Shown: positions 47,762 to 56,173 of the stretch, one piece after another | Numbering within the stretch: the first letter of the stretch is position 1 | Layout of the letters: each line of letters begins with the position of its first letter | Assembly (NCBI RefSeq): GCF_000381265.1 | Contig: NZ_KB906282.1 | Location: 1-64,000 of the forward strand | Source: Curvibacter lanceolatus ATCC 14669 | GTDB lineage: Bacteria > Pseudomonadota > Gammaproteobacteria > Burkholderiales > Burkholderiaceae_C | Direction of reading: 5' to 3' | Length of the DNA: 64,000 nucleotides | Translations under genes and position numbers: made by a program | Notes under the pieces: model-generated | What the model was told of the DNA's origin: nothing | Seen by the model: the letters and a program-made list of their open reading frames with translations, nothing else | Database searches by the model: none

Positions 47762-47796
47762 TACCCACGCTCTCAGTGGGCGCCAGGCGCTTCGCC

Positions 47797-47946
47797 ATGA
47801 CCCAGCCCCTCCGATCGGTCCTCTTCCGGCCCGAGGTGCTGCGCAACACCTACGCCCTGCGGGTCATGACGCTGCTCAGCCTTGGCGTCGATCTGCAGAC
47901 ACGCCGGCAGTTGCAGTGGACGCACCCCGGCCCACACAGGATTTAA
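47797..47946 (+). CDS. Doubtful 49-aa ORF
   Basis: ATG at 47797 (MTQPLRSVLFRPEVLRN...) runs to a TAA at 47944. No Shine-Dalgarno and no recognisable domain; listed because the gap between the HPF-like and ATPase genes is otherwise empty of genes. Confidence 0.15.
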   Translation: MTQPLRSVLFRPEVLRNTYALRVMTLLSLGVDLQTRRQLQWTHPGPHRI

Positions 47947-47948
47947 CA

Positions 47949-47987
47949 TATAGTTACATTACGCGCTGACCCTGTGCTGCACAGGGT
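47949..47987 (+). promoter_or_regulatory. -10-like element and 8-bp inverted repeat before the ATPase gene
   Basis: TATAGT (47949-47954) could be a -10. It is followed by ACCCTGTG-CTG-CACAGGGT (47969-47987), a perfect 8-bp inverted repeat ending 3 bp before the AAGGA Shine-Dalgarno region. It could be an operator or a 5'-UTR hairpin. No matching -35 is seen. Confidence 0.35.
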
Positions 47988-48006
47988 CCGGGAAGGACGC
48001 GATCAG

Positions 48007-50034
48007 GTGACAGAGCCCCAACAAGAAGGGTCGGCGCCTGAAACCCACCAAGTCCTTTTTGATCGCGCCTTCATGACTGCACCGCCAGCCTCTTCCGTGA
48101 ACCCGCCCCTGCGTCCGGCCACCAGCCGCGAACTCTGGGACGGCCTGCATGCCCACCACCCCACCCTGAGCCGGGCCCGACACCTGGGCGAGGCCCTGCA
48201 GCAAAGCGGTCTGGTGGGGCGCGCCACCATCGAGAGCGCGCTGGCCCACCAGCAAAAGCAAAGGCGCAATGCGCCCCCGGGCGAACACCACGACAAGACC
48301 CTGCTCGGCCAGATCCTGGTGCGCAACGGCATCCTGAGCGAAGCGCAATTGCAGGCCGCCATCGCCGCCTGGCTGGGCGACCCGGTGATCGACCCGCGCC
48401 AGCTCTCGCCCGATCCCAGCGCCCTGGCCCTGGTGCCGCGCCATGTGGCCGAGCGCGAATCGGTGCTGCCCCTGCTGCTCGAAGACGAGGTGCTGGTGCT
48501 GCTGATGGCCGATCCCTGGGACCAACGTCTGCTCGATGAGCTGCGCTTTCTGACCCAGCACCGCTTGTTGCCGGCCCTGGCCGCACCCGGCACGCTGCAG
48601 CCCACCATTGCCCGCTTCTACCCCCGCCAAACCGGCGGCACCGGGCCGACGGGCACCTCGGCCACGGTTGACGCGCCCAAGGTGCTCAATGCCCACGCTC
48701 TGGCCAGCGAACTGGCCCCCAGCAGCGATGTTGAAACCCACACCGACGCCGATCAGGTCAACGAATCCGACAACACGCTGGTGCGCCTGATCAACACCTT
48801 GATCAGCGAGGCCCAGGCCCACCGGGCCTCCGACATCCACATCGAGATGCAGCCGGCACCGGCGCCGGTGCGCATCCGGCTGCGCGTGGATGGGCGCCTG
48901 ATCAACTACCTGGAAGTGCCCTGCCACTGGCGCTTTGCCCTGGTCACCCGGCTCAAGATCATGGCCGGGCTGGACATCTCGGAACACCGCAAGCCGCAGG
49001 ACGGCAAGATCGACTTCTCGCGCTTCGGCAACTCGCGCCTGGAGATGCGCACGGTCACCGTGCCCACCTCGCAAGGCCTGGAGGACGTGGTGCTGCGCCT
49101 GCTGGGCAGCCACCGCCCACTGCCGCTGGACAGCATCGGCCTGAACCCCGCCAACCTGCAGGCGCTGCGCGCCATGGCCCAGAAAAGCTACGGCCTGATC
49201 CTGGTCTGCGGCCCCACGGGCAGCGGCAAGACCACCACCCTGCATTCGCTGATCCGCGACATCAACACCGAGGACCGCAAGATCTGGACGGCCGAAGACC
49301 CGGTCGAGATCACCCAGGAGGGCCTGCGCCAGGTGCAGATCAACCCGCGCATCGGCTGGACCTTTGCCGCGGCCATGCGCACCTTTTTGCGCGCCGACCC
49401 CGACGTCATCATGATCGGCGAGATGCGCGACGAGGAGACGGCCCGCATCGCGGTGGAAGCCTCGCTCACCGGCCACCTGGTGCTGTCCACCCTGCACACC
49501 AACTCGGCCCCCGAGAGCGTGGGCCGCCTGCTGGAAATCGGACTCGACCCCTTCAACTTCTCCGACTCGCTGCTGGCCATCCTGGCCCAGCGCCTGGTGC
49601 GCCGGCTCTGCCCGCACTGCCGCGAGGCCCAGGCTGCCACCCCCGAGGCGCTGCAGGCCCTGGCCCGCCAGTACCTGCTCAGCGCCAGCGATGGCACGGC
49701 CCAACCGAGCACGGAGGAGGTGCAGCGACAGATCATCCACTGGCAGCACAGGCATGACCAGGGCCCGCAAGGCCAAGGCCTGATGCTGTACCGCGCCCAC
49801 GAAGCCGGCTGCCCGCACTGCGAGCACCACGGCTACCTGGGGCGCCTGGGCCTGCACGAGCTGATGCTGAGCAGCGACACCATCCGCAGCCAGATCCGCC
49901 ACCGCGCCAGCGGCAGCGAACTGCGCCAGAGCGCCCTGGCCGCCGGCATGAAAACCTTGCGGCAGGACGGCATCGAGAAGATGCTGCACGGCCTGACCGA
50001 CCTGAGCGAGGTGCTGGCGGCCACCAATCTGTGA
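48007..50034 (+). CDS. GspE/PilB-family secretion or pilus ATPase
   Basis: 675-aa hexameric ATPase. N-terminal GspE/MshE-type domain (LLGQILVRNGILSEAQLQAA), Asp box ASDIHIEMQ, Walker A GPTGSGKTTT, Walker B VIMIGEMRDEETA, His box LTGHLVLSTLHTN and a tetracysteine zinc element (CPHC ... CPHC, ~65 residues apart). The GTG at 48007 has AAGGA 9 nt upstream; an ATG at 48073 and a GTG at 47974 are alternatives. No other type II secretion or type IV pilus genes are near, so it is an orphan here. Confidence 0.93.
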   Translation: MTEPQQEGSAPETHQVLFDRAFMTAPPASSVNPPLRPATSRELWDGLHAHHPTLSRARHLGEALQQSGLVGRATIESALAHQQKQRRNAPPGEHHDKTLLGQILVRNGILSEAQLQAAIAAWLGDPVIDPRQLSPDPSALALVPRHVAERESVLPLLLEDEVLVLLMADPWDQRLLDELRFLTQHRLLPALAAPGTLQPTIARFYPRQTGGTGPTGTSATVDAPKVLNAHALASELAPSSDVETHTDADQVNESDNTLVRLINTLISEAQAHRASDIHIEMQPAPAPVRIRLRVDGRLINYLEVPCHWRFALVTRLKIMAGLDISEHRKPQDGKIDFSRFGNSRLEMRTVTVPTSQGLEDVVLRLLGSHRPLPLDSIGLNPANLQALRAMAQKSYGLILVCGPTGSGKTTTLHSLIRDINTEDRKIWTAEDPVEITQEGLRQVQINPRIGWTFAAAMRTFLRADPDVIMIGEMRDEETARIAVEASLTGHLVLSTLHTNSAPESVGRLLEIGLDPFNFSDSLLAILAQRLVRRLCPHCREAQAATPEALQALARQYLLSASDGTAQPSTEEVQRQIIHWQHRHDQGPQGQGLMLYRAHEAGCPHCEHHGYLGRLGLHELMLSSDTIRSQIRHRASGSELRQSALAAGMKTLRQDGIEKMLHGLTDLSEVLAATNL

Positions 50035-50128
50035 ACACCGCCCAGCGCTGCGGTTCATGTCTGCCCGCCAGAAGTTCGGTACATTGGCCGGCAGTTCATT
50101 GTCTTGTTCACAGCCCCCTGATCCACCC

Positions 50129-50767
50129 ATGCTCCACTACCTCACCCTCCCCGTCACCGCCTTCCAGCAGAACTGCTCCCTGGTCTGGTGCGATGAAACC
50201 CGGCAGGCGGCCGTGATCGACCCCGGTGGCGATCTGGACCGGTTGCTGGCCGAAGTCGAGCGCCTGGGCCTGAAGCTGGAACAGATCTGGCTCACCCATG
50301 CACACATCGACCATGCCGGGGGCACCGGCGAGCTGGCACGGCGGCTGCAACTGCCCATCATCGGGCCGCACCCAGGCGATCAGTTCTGGATTGATGGTCT
50401 GCCTGAGCAGAGCCGCATGTTCGGCTTTCCGGTGGCCGAGGCTTTCACGCCCACGCGCTGGCTGGCCGACGGCGACACGGTGCAGATCGGGCGCCACACG
50501 CTGCAGGTGCGGCATTGCCCGGGGCACACGCCGGGCCATGTGGTGTTCTACTCGCCCGAGATCCAACGGGCCTTTGTGGGCGATGTGCTGTTTGCCGGCA
50601 GCATCGGGCGCACCGACTTCCCCCAGGGCAACCACCAGCAGCTGATCGACAGCATCACCCAGCGGCTGTGGCCCATGGGCGACGACACCGTGTTCATCCC
50701 CGGGCACGGACCCGAGAGCACCTTCGGGCGCGAACGCCAGAGCAACCCCTACGTCGGGGGCACCTGA
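50129..50767 (+). CDS. MBL-fold metallohydrolase (glyoxalase II-like)
   Basis: 212-aa metallo-beta-lactamase fold. Zinc-binding THAHIDH (H57, H59, D61, H62), then HCPGHTPGHVVF, FVGDVLFAGSIGRTD and IPGHGPESTFG. Closest in layout to glyoxalase II-like thioesterases (YcbL type), shorter than classical GloB. No signal peptide. No Shine-Dalgarno is obvious. Confidence 0.92.
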   Translation: MLHYLTLPVTAFQQNCSLVWCDETRQAAVIDPGGDLDRLLAEVERLGLKLEQIWLTHAHIDHAGGTGELARRLQLPIIGPHPGDQFWIDGLPEQSRMFGFPVAEAFTPTRWLADGDTVQIGRHTLQVRHCPGHTPGHVVFYSPEIQRAFVGDVLFAGSIGRTDFPQGNHQQLIDSITQRLWPMGDDTVFIPGHGPESTFGRERQSNPYVGGT

Positions 50768-50797
50768 GCGCGGGCGCCCACGTGAGGCGCGCGCCCC

Positions 50798-52129
50798 TCA
50801 GCCGGCGCTGGGCAGGGTCAGCACAAAGCGGGCACCACCGCCCTCGCGGTCTTCGCAGTGCACGGTGCCACCATGGCGCTCGGCAATCGACTTGACCAGG
50901 GCCAGCCCCAGGCCCACACCACCTTCACGTTCGCTGGCGCCGGGCAGGCGGTAGAAGGGCTCGAAGATGCGCTCGCGCTGCTCCGGTGGCACGCCTGGGC
51001 CCCGGTCGCACACGGCCAGCAGGATCATCGGGCCCTGGCGTGACAGCTGCACCGAGATGTCGCCACGCCCATAGCGGCGCGCGTTCTCGAGCAGGTTGCG
51101 CACGGCACGCCGCATCAGCTTGGACACGCCGTTGACGACCAACTCGCCACTGCCTTCGGCCGCCTCCAGATCCGCATCCACGCGGGCGGCCTCTTCAGCC
51201 GCCAGGCCGATGAGGTCGACCTTTTCGAGCGTGCCCATGTCAGCCTCGCTGGAGTCAAGCCGGCTGGCCAGCAGGATCTCGTCGATCAGTTGGTCCAGTT
51301 CGCCAATGTTGCGCTTGATCTCGTCGCGGAAGGCCGGTGAGGCTTGCTCACCCAGCAACTCCACCCCCATGCGAATGCGCGCCAACGGCGAGCGCAGCTC
51401 GTGCGAGGCATTGGCCAACAGCTTTTTGTGCGACTGCATCAGGGTTTCGATGCGCTCGGCAGCGAGGTTGAAGCGGCCGGCCAGGTAGGCCACTTCGTCG
51501 TGCCCTTTCACCGGCACACGCACCGACAGATCACCATCGCCCCAGCGCTCCACGCCACGCTGCAATTGCTCCAGGCGCCGGGTCAGCTTGCGGATGATGG
51601 GGTAGGTCGCCAGGGCCACCGCCACCGCCGCCAAGCCCAAGGTCCAGAAAAAGCCAAAGGGTGGGCGGCTCCAGAAATTGCGCGGCGGGCGCGGCAGGTG
51701 CACGTTGAGCACTTCGCCGTTGTGCATGGTGACCACAAACTCCGGGCCGTGGCGCACAGCCTCCAACGGTGACCTCTCGCCTCGGGGCGGACCTTCGCCT
51801 TCAGCCGGACCACCCGGGGGTGGCGGGTGCGGCCCATCCGCAGCCCTCGGGCCAGGCTCACCCCGCGGCGGCTCGCGCCCATCCGGGTGAGAACCATTGT
51901 GGCGCAGCGCGCCCGCCCCCACCACCTCGCCGGCGGCATTGCGCACCACCGCTTCGAGCAGCGGCGGCTCGGTCGTCACGCGCCAGGCCCAGGCCACACC
52001 CAGGGTGAGCAAGGCCATGGCCAGCAGCACGGCCAGCCAAATGCGGACATACAGGCGCCGGGTCAGGCGCTGCAAAGGGGAGCCGGTGAAGGCGCTGGGC
52101 GATACCGCCAGGGGTGGAGGTGTGGACAA
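50798..52129 (-). CDS. Sensor histidine kinase, CpxA-like
   Basis: 443 aa. Membrane helices at ~30-50 and ~160-178 enclose a periplasmic segment of ~110 residues of which ~45 are Pro/Gly/His/charged low complexity (GSHPDGREPPRGEPGPR...). HAMP follows, then H-box LLANASHELRSPLARI (H243), N-box NLLENARRYG, G1 DRGPGVP and G2 GGVGLGLALV. The start is a TTG with AGGA 6 nt upstream, 2 bp after the response-regulator stop. Confidence 0.93.
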   Translation of the reverse strand: MSTPPPLAVSPSAFTGSPLQRLTRRLYVRIWLAVLLAMALLTLGVAWAWRVTTEPPLLEAVVRNAAGEVVGAGALRHNGSHPDGREPPRGEPGPRAADGPHPPPPGGPAEGEGPPRGERSPLEAVRHGPEFVVTMHNGEVLNVHLPRPPRNFWSRPPFGFFWTLGLAAVAVALATYPIIRKLTRRLEQLQRGVERWGDGDLSVRVPVKGHDEVAYLAGRFNLAAERIETLMQSHKKLLANASHELRSPLARIRMGVELLGEQASPAFRDEIKRNIGELDQLIDEILLASRLDSSEADMGTLEKVDLIGLAAEEAARVDADLEAAEGSGELVVNGVSKLMRRAVRNLLENARRYGRGDISVQLSRQGPMILLAVCDRGPGVPPEQRERIFEPFYRLPGASEREGGVGLGLALVKSIAERHGGTVHCEDREGGGARFVLTLPSAG

Positions 52130-52131
52130 GA

Positions 52132-52842
52132 TCAGTCCTGTTGCTTGGCAAACACGTAGCCAACGCCACGCACGGTGAGAATGCGCTTGGGCGACTTGGG
52201 ATCGGCCTCGATGGCCAGGCGGATGCGCCCCATGTGCACGTCGATGGAGCGGTCAAAGGCTTCCAGCTCACGGCCGCGCACGGCCTCCATGATCTGGTCG
52301 CGGGTCAGCACCCGGCCGGCGCGTTCGGCCAGGGTGATCAGCAGGTCGAACTGGTAAGAGGTCAGCTCGCAGGGCTGGCCTGACACGGTGACGCTGCGCG
52401 CGTCGCGGTCGATCTCCAGCGAGCCGAAGCGCATCACCTGCGAGGGCGCGCCGGGCTGGTCGCCCTTGCGGCGCAGGATGGCGCGGATGCGTGCCAACAG
52501 CTCGCGCGGCTCGAAGGGCTTGGGCAGGTAGTCGTCGGCCCCCAGCTCCAGCCCGATGATGCGGTCCATCGGGTCGCCCTTGGCGGTCAACATCAGGATC
52601 GGGGTCTGGGCCTGGGGCCCCTGCAGCGAGCGGATGCGGCGGCAGATCTCCAGGCCGTCCAGATCGGGCAGCATCAGGTCCAGCACCACCAGATCGGGGT
52701 TGTTGCCCTGGCTTTGCAGCCGCTCCAGACCGGCATGACCGGTGGCGGCGTGGCTGACCGCAAAGCCGGACTGGCCCAGGTATTCGCCAACCATCTGGGC
52801 CAGGCGGGCGTCATCTTCAATCATCAGGAGCTGGGTGTTCAT
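52132..52842 (-). CDS. OmpR-family response regulator, CpxR-like
   Basis: 236 aa. Receiver domain with phosphorylation site D55 (LVVLDLMLPD) and K108 (YLPKPF); winged-helix DNA-binding domain with ELTSYQFDLLITLAERAG and FDRSIDVHMGRIR, closest in wording to CpxR/RstA. A perfect CpxR box upstream supports the CpxR assignment and autoregulation. Partner kinase follows directly. Confidence 0.94.
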   Translation of the reverse strand: MNTQLLMIEDDARLAQMVGEYLGQSGFAVSHAATGHAGLERLQSQGNNPDLVVLDLMLPDLDGLEICRRIRSLQGPQAQTPILMLTAKGDPMDRIIGLELGADDYLPKPFEPRELLARIRAILRRKGDQPGAPSQVMRFGSLEIDRDARSVTVSGQPCELTSYQFDLLITLAERAGRVLTRDQIMEAVRGRELEAFDRSIDVHMGRIRLAIEADPKSPKRILTVRGVGYVFAKQQD

Positions 52843-52910
52843 GCAAGGCTTCGGTGTAAAGTTTCTTGACAGATGATCAATTTTTCTTGTACGGGGCGAT
52901 TGAAGAGACC

Positions 52911-52925
52911 GTAAAGAAAAGTAAA
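52911..52925 (-). promoter_or_regulatory. CpxR box upstream of the response regulator gene
   Basis: GTAAA-GAAAA-GTAAA (read on the plus strand) is an exact match to the CpxR consensus GTAAA-N5-GTAAA. It is 69 bp before the regulator ATG; another GTAAA half-site is at 52856-52860. TTGATC-N16-TACACC on the minus strand between them could be the promoter. Confidence 0.55.
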
Positions 52926-52953
52926 CAGAACATCACACCCCGCTGACATGGGC

Positions 52954-54321
52954 TCAGCCCCGAGGGCCCTGCGGCGCCTGAGGCGCCTGAGGAGCCTGGA
53001 CGGGGATGCGCGAAGCCAGCGCCACCAACAGCAGCACGGGCAGCCCCAGCAAAGCGGTGCTGGTGAAGAACGAGCCATAGCCAAAGCTGTCGACATAGCG
53101 GCCCGAAAAACCGGCCAGCCATTTGGGCAGCAGCAGCATGATGGAGCTGAACAGCGCGTACTGGGTGGCCGAGTAACTGATGTTGGTGAGCGAAGACAGG
53201 TAGGCGATGAAGGCGGCCGAGGCAATGCCGCCGGCCAGGTTGTCGGCCGACACCACAAAGACCAGGCCCGTCACGTCATGCCCGCGCGTGCCCAGCCAGG
53301 CAAACAGCAGGTTGCTGGCCGCACTCAGCACGGCCCCCAGCATCAACACCCGCATCACCCCCAGGCGCAATGACAGCGCCCCCCCGATGAAGGCCCCGGC
53401 CAGGGTCATCACCACGCCATACACCTTGGTGACGGCCGCCACCTCGTCCTTGGTGAAGCCCATGTCCACATAAAAGGGGTTGGCCATGATGCCCATCACC
53501 ACATCGCTGATGCGGTAGATCGCGATCAGGCCCAGGATCAGTGCCGCCTGCCAGCGGTAGCGGCGCAGAAAGTCGGCAAACGGGTCGACCAGGGCGCCAC
53601 GCAACCACTCCAGGGCATTGCGCGCCGGCGGCAGGGCCGCGCGCACCGGCTCGGCCGACAGCAGCACGGTGATCAGGCCCACCGCCATCGAGGCGGCCAT
53701 CACCAGGTAGGCGCGCTGCCAGGCCAGGTGCTGGTAGGCCTCGGCGCCCGGTGTTTCGGCCCGTGCCGCCACCCACAGCACACCGGCGCCAGCCCAGATC
53801 ATGGCCAGGCGGTAACCCGTCTGGTAAGAGGCCGCCAGCACCGCCTGCTCGTTGCTGGGGGCCGATTCGATGCGAAACGCGTCCAGCGCGATGTCTTGCG
53901 TGGCCGAGCCGAAGGCCACCACCAGGGCAAAGACCACCAGGGCATGCAGGTCCTGCTGCGGATCGGTCAGCGCCATGCCGGCCAGGCCGCCCATCACCGC
54001 CAACTGCGACAGCAGCAGCCAGCTGCGCCTGCGGCCCAACCAGTGCGTGAGGCCGGGCAGGGGCATGCGGTCCACCAGGGGTGCCCAGGCCCACTTGAAG
54101 GCATAGGCCAGGCCGACCCAGGACAGGTAACCGATGGTGGTGCGGTCGACCCCCGCCTCGCGCAGGCGAAAGCTCAGCGTGCCCAGCACCAGCAGCAGGG
54201 GCAGGCCGGCGGCAAAGCCCAGTGCCAGCATGCGCAGGCTGGCGGGCTCCAGGTAGACCTTCAGGGTCTCCAGCCATGACTTGCGGGTGGGGGGCTCGGG
54301 GCTGGCGCTGGCTTGGTTCAT
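52954..54321 (-). CDS. ampG: AmpG-family muropeptide MFS transporter
   Basis: 455 aa, 12 or more membrane helices. MFS features of AmpG: ALGFAAGLPLLLVLGTLSFR at the start, ATQDIALDAFRIE in the middle and YFCL-like SLTNISYSATQYALFSSIML later. Imports GlcNAc-anhydroMurNAc peptides for recycling. The C-terminus carries a QAPQAPQAPQGP repeat. Start MNQASASPEPP; the -10 nearby suggests a leaderless message. Confidence 0.92.
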   Translation of the reverse strand: MNQASASPEPPTRKSWLETLKVYLEPASLRMLALGFAAGLPLLLVLGTLSFRLREAGVDRTTIGYLSWVGLAYAFKWAWAPLVDRMPLPGLTHWLGRRRSWLLLSQLAVMGGLAGMALTDPQQDLHALVVFALVVAFGSATQDIALDAFRIESAPSNEQAVLAASYQTGYRLAMIWAGAGVLWVAARAETPGAEAYQHLAWQRAYLVMAASMAVGLITVLLSAEPVRAALPPARNALEWLRGALVDPFADFLRRYRWQAALILGLIAIYRISDVVMGIMANPFYVDMGFTKDEVAAVTKVYGVVMTLAGAFIGGALSLRLGVMRVLMLGAVLSAASNLLFAWLGTRGHDVTGLVFVVSADNLAGGIASAAFIAYLSSLTNISYSATQYALFSSIMLLLPKWLAGFSGRYVDSFGYGSFFTSTALLGLPVLLLVALASRIPVQAPQAPQAPQGPRG

Positions 54322-54327
54322 GCGGGA

Positions 54328-54333
54328 ATAATA
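54328..54333 (-). promoter_or_regulatory. -10 element of ampG at leaderless distance
   Basis: TATTAT on the minus strand ends exactly seven bases before the A of the ampG ATG (54321), so +1 would coincide with the start codon. No Shine-Dalgarno. A matching -35 is weak. Confidence 0.35.
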
Positions 54334-54364
54334 AGCGCTGGTCCACTGCACACATTCCTTGCCC

Positions 54365-55249
54365 ATGCTTGAGCGCGCACTGCCTCACTTCAACCGTTCC
54401 CCAGCCCGGCGGCACCGCCCTGCCCGGCTGTCCGCCCTGTGGCCCGCCTTGTCATTGGCACTGGCACTGGCACTGGCCTGGGGGGCGGCCGCCCCCGCGC
54501 AGGCCCAGGGCGTGAGCGAATCCGTGGGCAAGAACTCGGCCTTCACCGGCCTGGTGTCGGCCAGCCAGGTCGAGCAGGCCGCGGTGCAGCAATATGGCCA
54601 GATGCTGCGCGAGGCCCAGGCCAAGAACGCGCTGGGCAGCGACAACCACCCCCAGGTGCTGCGCCTGCGCAACATCGCGCGCCGCATCATCCCCTTCAGC
54701 TACGGGTGGAACCCCCGCGCGCGTGAATGGCGCTGGGAGGTGAACCTGATCGGCTCCAAACAGATCAACGCGTTTTGCATGCCCGGCGGCAAGATCGCCT
54801 TCTACACCGGCATCCTGGACCAGCTCAAGCTGAGCGACGACGAAGTGGCCATGGTGATGGGCCACGAAATCGCCCACGCCTTGCGCGAGCATGCCCGCGA
54901 GCGCATGGGCAAATCGGCCGCCACCAACATCGGGGTGAACGTGCTCAGCCAGGTGCTGGGCTTTGGCCAGGTGGGCCAGACCCTGACGCAGTACGGCGCC
55001 CAGTTGCTGACCCTCGAGTTCAGCCGCGAGGACGAGTCCGAGGCCGATCTGGTGGGCATGGAGCTGGCGGCGCGCGCCGGCTACGACCCGCGGGCCGGCG
55101 TCACGCTGTGGGAGAAGATGGGCGCCGCCAGCAAGGGGGCGCCGCCGCAGTTCCTCTCCACCCACCCCTCGGGCAAGACCCGCATTGCCGACATCGAGCG
55201 CAACCTGCCCAAGGTGATGCCGCTTTACGAAGCCAGCCGCCAGCGCTGA
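54365..55249 (+). CDS. M48-family zinc metallopeptidase
   Basis: 294 aa. N-terminal signal segment (~25-48, ending APAQAQ), then an M48/Oma1-type peptidase with HEIAH (H167, E168, H171) and the third-ligand region EDESEADLVGMELAARAGYD; STHPSGKTRIADIE near the C-terminus is typical of periplasmic LoiP/BepA-like quality-control proteases. Divergent from ampG with 43 bp between starts. Confidence 0.92.
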   Translation: MLERALPHFNRSPARRHRPARLSALWPALSLALALALAWGAAAPAQAQGVSESVGKNSAFTGLVSASQVEQAAVQQYGQMLREAQAKNALGSDNHPQVLRLRNIARRIIPFSYGWNPRAREWRWEVNLIGSKQINAFCMPGGKIAFYTGILDQLKLSDDEVAMVMGHEIAHALREHARERMGKSAATNIGVNVLSQVLGFGQVGQTLTQYGAQLLTLEFSREDESEADLVGMELAARAGYDPRAGVTLWEKMGAASKGAPPQFLSTHPSGKTRIADIERNLPKVMPLYEASRQR

Positions 55250-55250
55250 T

Positions 55251-56090
55251 TCAGTTGCCCTCCGGCAGGGCTTCGGCCAGCGCCCGCAAGGCCGCCGAAG
55301 GGTGGCCGCGCCGTGTCACCAGCCAGGTGGTCTGCTGCGCCCAGGGTTCGGGCAGGGGCTGCACCTGCAGGCCGCGCGGGTCCAGGCCGCGCAGCACCGC
55401 CGCCGGCACCAGGGCCAGCCCCATGCCGGCCGACACGGCGGCCACCAGCGCGTGGTACGAACCGATCTCGATGCCCGCACTCACCGCCCGCCCCTGGGCC
55501 TGGGCCCAATCCAGGGCCACCTCGCGGTAGGCGCAGCCGGTGCTGAAGGTGACCAGGGAGGTGAGCTCGCCCAGAGCGGCCCCGCTGGGCGCAATCAGCA
55601 CCAGCGCCTCCTGGTAGGCCGGCTGCCACTGCAGGGCGGGTCGGTCGGCCGGGCCGGCCACCAGGGCGGCATCCACCTCGTGCTGCTCCAGCGCCTGCAG
55701 CATGGCGCCGGTGGTGCCCGTGCGCACCGCCAGGCGCATGCCGGGCTGCTGAGCACGCAGGTGCGCCAGCACGGGGGCAAGGCGCACGGCCGCGGTGCTC
55801 TCCATCGAGCCGATGCGCAGCACCGCGCCCTGACCGGTGCCGGCCAGCTCCTGGCGCAAGGCACTCATGTCGCGCACCAGGGCGGCACTGCGCTCGTACA
55901 GGTGCCGACCCTCGGGCGTGAGCTGCAGGCGCCGGCCCGTGCGCTCGAACAGGGCGCAACCCAGGTCGCGCTCCAAGGCGCCCAGCCGGGCCGAGATGCT
56001 GGACTGCACCCGGTGCAAGCGGCTGGCGGCGGCGGTGACGCCACCGTGCTCCACCACGGCGCGGAAGGTCTGAAGGTCGGCAAAGTCCAT
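55251..56090 (-). CDS. LysR-family transcriptional regulator
   Basis: 279 aa. Winged helix DLQTFRAVVEHGGVTAAASR and HRVQSSISARLGALE, then an effector domain. ATG at 56090. Divergent from the nitronate monooxygenase gene across 83 bp; its stop abuts the M48 gene stop. Confidence 0.93.
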   Translation of the reverse strand: MDFADLQTFRAVVEHGGVTAAASRLHRVQSSISARLGALERDLGCALFERTGRRLQLTPEGRHLYERSAALVRDMSALRQELAGTGQGAVLRIGSMESTAAVRLAPVLAHLRAQQPGMRLAVRTGTTGAMLQALEQHEVDAALVAGPADRPALQWQPAYQEALVLIAPSGAALGELTSLVTFSTGCAYREVALDWAQAQGRAVSAGIEIGSYHALVAAVSAGMGLALVPAAVLRGLDPRGLQVQPLPEPWAQQTTWLVTRRGHPSAALRALAEALPEGN

Positions 56091-56101
56091 GGCGCGTTCA
56101 G

Positions 56102-56151
56102 TTCGTTCAAATCGATGGTTTCGTTCATTTTTATTCGTTGGACTCGATTTG
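56102..56151. promoter_or_regulatory. Candidate LTTR operator between lysR and the nitronate monooxygenase gene
   Basis: Perfect 8-bp inverted repeat CAAATCGA (56108-56115) / TCGATTTG (56144-56151) plus direct repeats TTCGTTCA (56102-56109, 56120-56127) and a partial third TTCGTT at 56134-56139. The island is markedly AT-richer than its surroundings. Confidence 0.4.
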
Positions 56152-56173
56152 TCACGCCGCCGAGAATGCCCCC

